Shown here: one piece after another, positions 30,583 to 31,173 of the stretch | Position numbering within the stretch: the first letter of the stretch is position 1 | How the letters are laid out: the number at the start of each line of letters is the position of its first letter | DNA from: DYGT01 sp964607795 | GTDB lineage: Bacteria; Patescibacteriota; Microgenomatia; UBA8517 | DNA length: 31,173 nt | Assembly: GCA_964607795.1 (NCBI GenBank) | Contig: CAZSLA010000008.1 | Span: 1-31,173, forward strand | Reading direction: 5' to 3' | Notes under the pieces: model-generated | Told to the model about the DNA's origin: nothing | Seen by the model: the letters and a program-made list of their open reading frames with translations, nothing else | Database searches by the model: none | Position numbers and translations under genes: made by a program

Positions 30583-31173
30583 ATGAAGAGCAGCAATATT
30601 TCAACCAGGACGGTGCCCGCAGTCGCCATGCGCGGCTCGGTTGTGTTCCCTCACACAGATTCATTTCTGAGCTTTGGACGACCGAAGTCTGTGGCCGCGG
30701 TTAATAGCGCCTTTACCGACGACCGCGTGATTGCCATTTTTAATCAAAAAGACCCCAAGGTTGTGACCCCCGAAGCCAAGGATTTGCACACCCTGGGGAC
30801 TTTGGCCTCGATCACCCAGATGATGTCCAATGAGGACGACGTCCATGCCATGGTGCGGGGCCTTGCTCGCATCAAATTGGAAGAAACCCTAGGTAGTGAG
30901 CCCTATTTTGTTGTCCGCGTTTCGGAAGTTATGGAAAGGGACACTGAAACCGAGCGCACCGAGGCTTTGAGCCGCGAGGTGAGCGAGCTTTTCCGCCGCG
31001 CCGTGAATCTGGGTAAAGGCGTGGATGTGCCCACGATCATGCGCATTCTTTCCAGCCAGGCGGATGCTGTGGAACTGGCGGACTCGATCTCTTCGCTTTT
31101 GGATATCAAGCCCGGGGAAAAGCAGAAACTTTTAGAGATTGTTTCCGTGGAAAAGCGCTTGGAAGAGGTGCTT
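30583..31173 (+). CDS. lon: ATP-dependent protease Lon, N-terminal part (runs off the window)
   Basis: 197 codons, no stop before the window edge. TVPAVAMRGSVVFPHTDSFL and GRPKSVAAVNSAF fit the Lon N-terminal (PUA-like) substrate-recognition domain, followed by NQKDPKVVTPEAKDLHTLGT and VRGLARIKLEE. It then enters the helical linker (DIKPGEKQKLLEI, SVEKRLEEVL). AAA+ and protease domains would lie beyond the window. TAAATA (30571-30576) is a weak -10 candidate 6 bases before ATG. Confidence 0.95.
   Translation, partial: MKSSNISTRTVPAVAMRGSVVFPHTDSFLSFGRPKSVAAVNSAFTDDRVIAIFNQKDPKVVTPEAKDLHTLGTLASITQMMSNEDDVHAMVRGLARIKLEETLGSEPYFVVRVSEVMERDTETERTEALSREVSELFRRAVNLGKGVDVPTIMRILSSQADAVELADSISSLLDIKPGEKQKLLEIVSVEKRLEEVL

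Noticed and set aside
1..31173. CRISPR array, prophage, insertion sequence or defence system
   Set aside because: No regularly spaced repeats, no transposase, integrase or cas-like frames, and no paired inverted repeats around a gene were seen.

Overview
The window looks like a chromosomal piece of a small-genome bacterium of the Patescibacteria (Candidate Phyla Radiation) type. This placement is an inference from gene content: short core enzymes with accessory domains missing (AspRS without a visible GAD insertion, endonuclease III without its Fe-S cysteines, TruB without a C-terminal domain, Rel ending after TGS), DUF4446, DUF3048 and DUF4258 proteins, and very tight packing. TAA, TGA and TAG all end intact genes, so the code appears standard. 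This argues against the lineages that read UGA as glycine. I see no rRNA, CRISPR array, transposase or phage module.

Layout. 1-480 holds the RNase P RNA gene with its extended -10 box and terminator. 492-4488 holds D-aminoacyl-tRNA deacylase, a CAP-domain protein, endonuclease III (reverse), DUF4446 and DUF3048 envelope proteins, and a winged-helix regulator. 4490-6711 is secD-secF. 6760-9861 is a divergent cca/recJ pair. 9896-13747 carries a Rel-type (p)ppGpp enzyme, aspS and a D-Ala-D-Ala carboxypeptidase. 13738-17495 carries an unknown membrane-anchored protein (reverse), gltX and two unknown genes. 17496-19973 is the least orderly part: an interspersed repeat, a decayed response-regulator receiver gene, a DUF4258 gene, a small membrane protein, tRNA-Gln(UUG), a Nudix remnant and an unknown HAD-like gene. 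19974-22925 carries a GH15-like protein and typA. 22984-27520 carries a lytic transglycosylase, a phosphoribosyltransferase, a DEDDy exonuclease, a membrane metalloprotease-like protein, a SurA/PrsA-like chaperone and a secreted GH-A glycosidase. 27612-31173 carries truB, uppP, an undecaprenol/diacylglycerol kinase, an L,D-transpeptidase, a PAP2 phosphatase and the start of lon.

How the genes fit together. Much of the window serves the envelope: SecDF export, lipid-carrier recycling (UppP, the kinase, PAP2), peptidoglycan trimming and cross-linking (D,D-carboxypeptidase, L,D-transpeptidase, lytic transglycosylase) and secreted-protein folding and quality control. The rest is translation and RNA processing (rnpB, dtd, cca, aspS, gltX, tRNA-Gln, truB, typA), DNA repair (nth, recJ) and stress control (Rel, Lon).

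The most striking non-coding signal is promoter placement. At many genes the TATAAT-like -10 box lies 5-7 bases before the start codon, with no visible Shine-Dalgarno. The RNase P gene gives an internal ruler, because its P1 helix begins 7 bases after the end of its -10 box, and the same spacing puts +1 on the start codon of several genes. Leaderless mRNAs, often from short divergent regions with palindromic -10 boxes, therefore seem common here.
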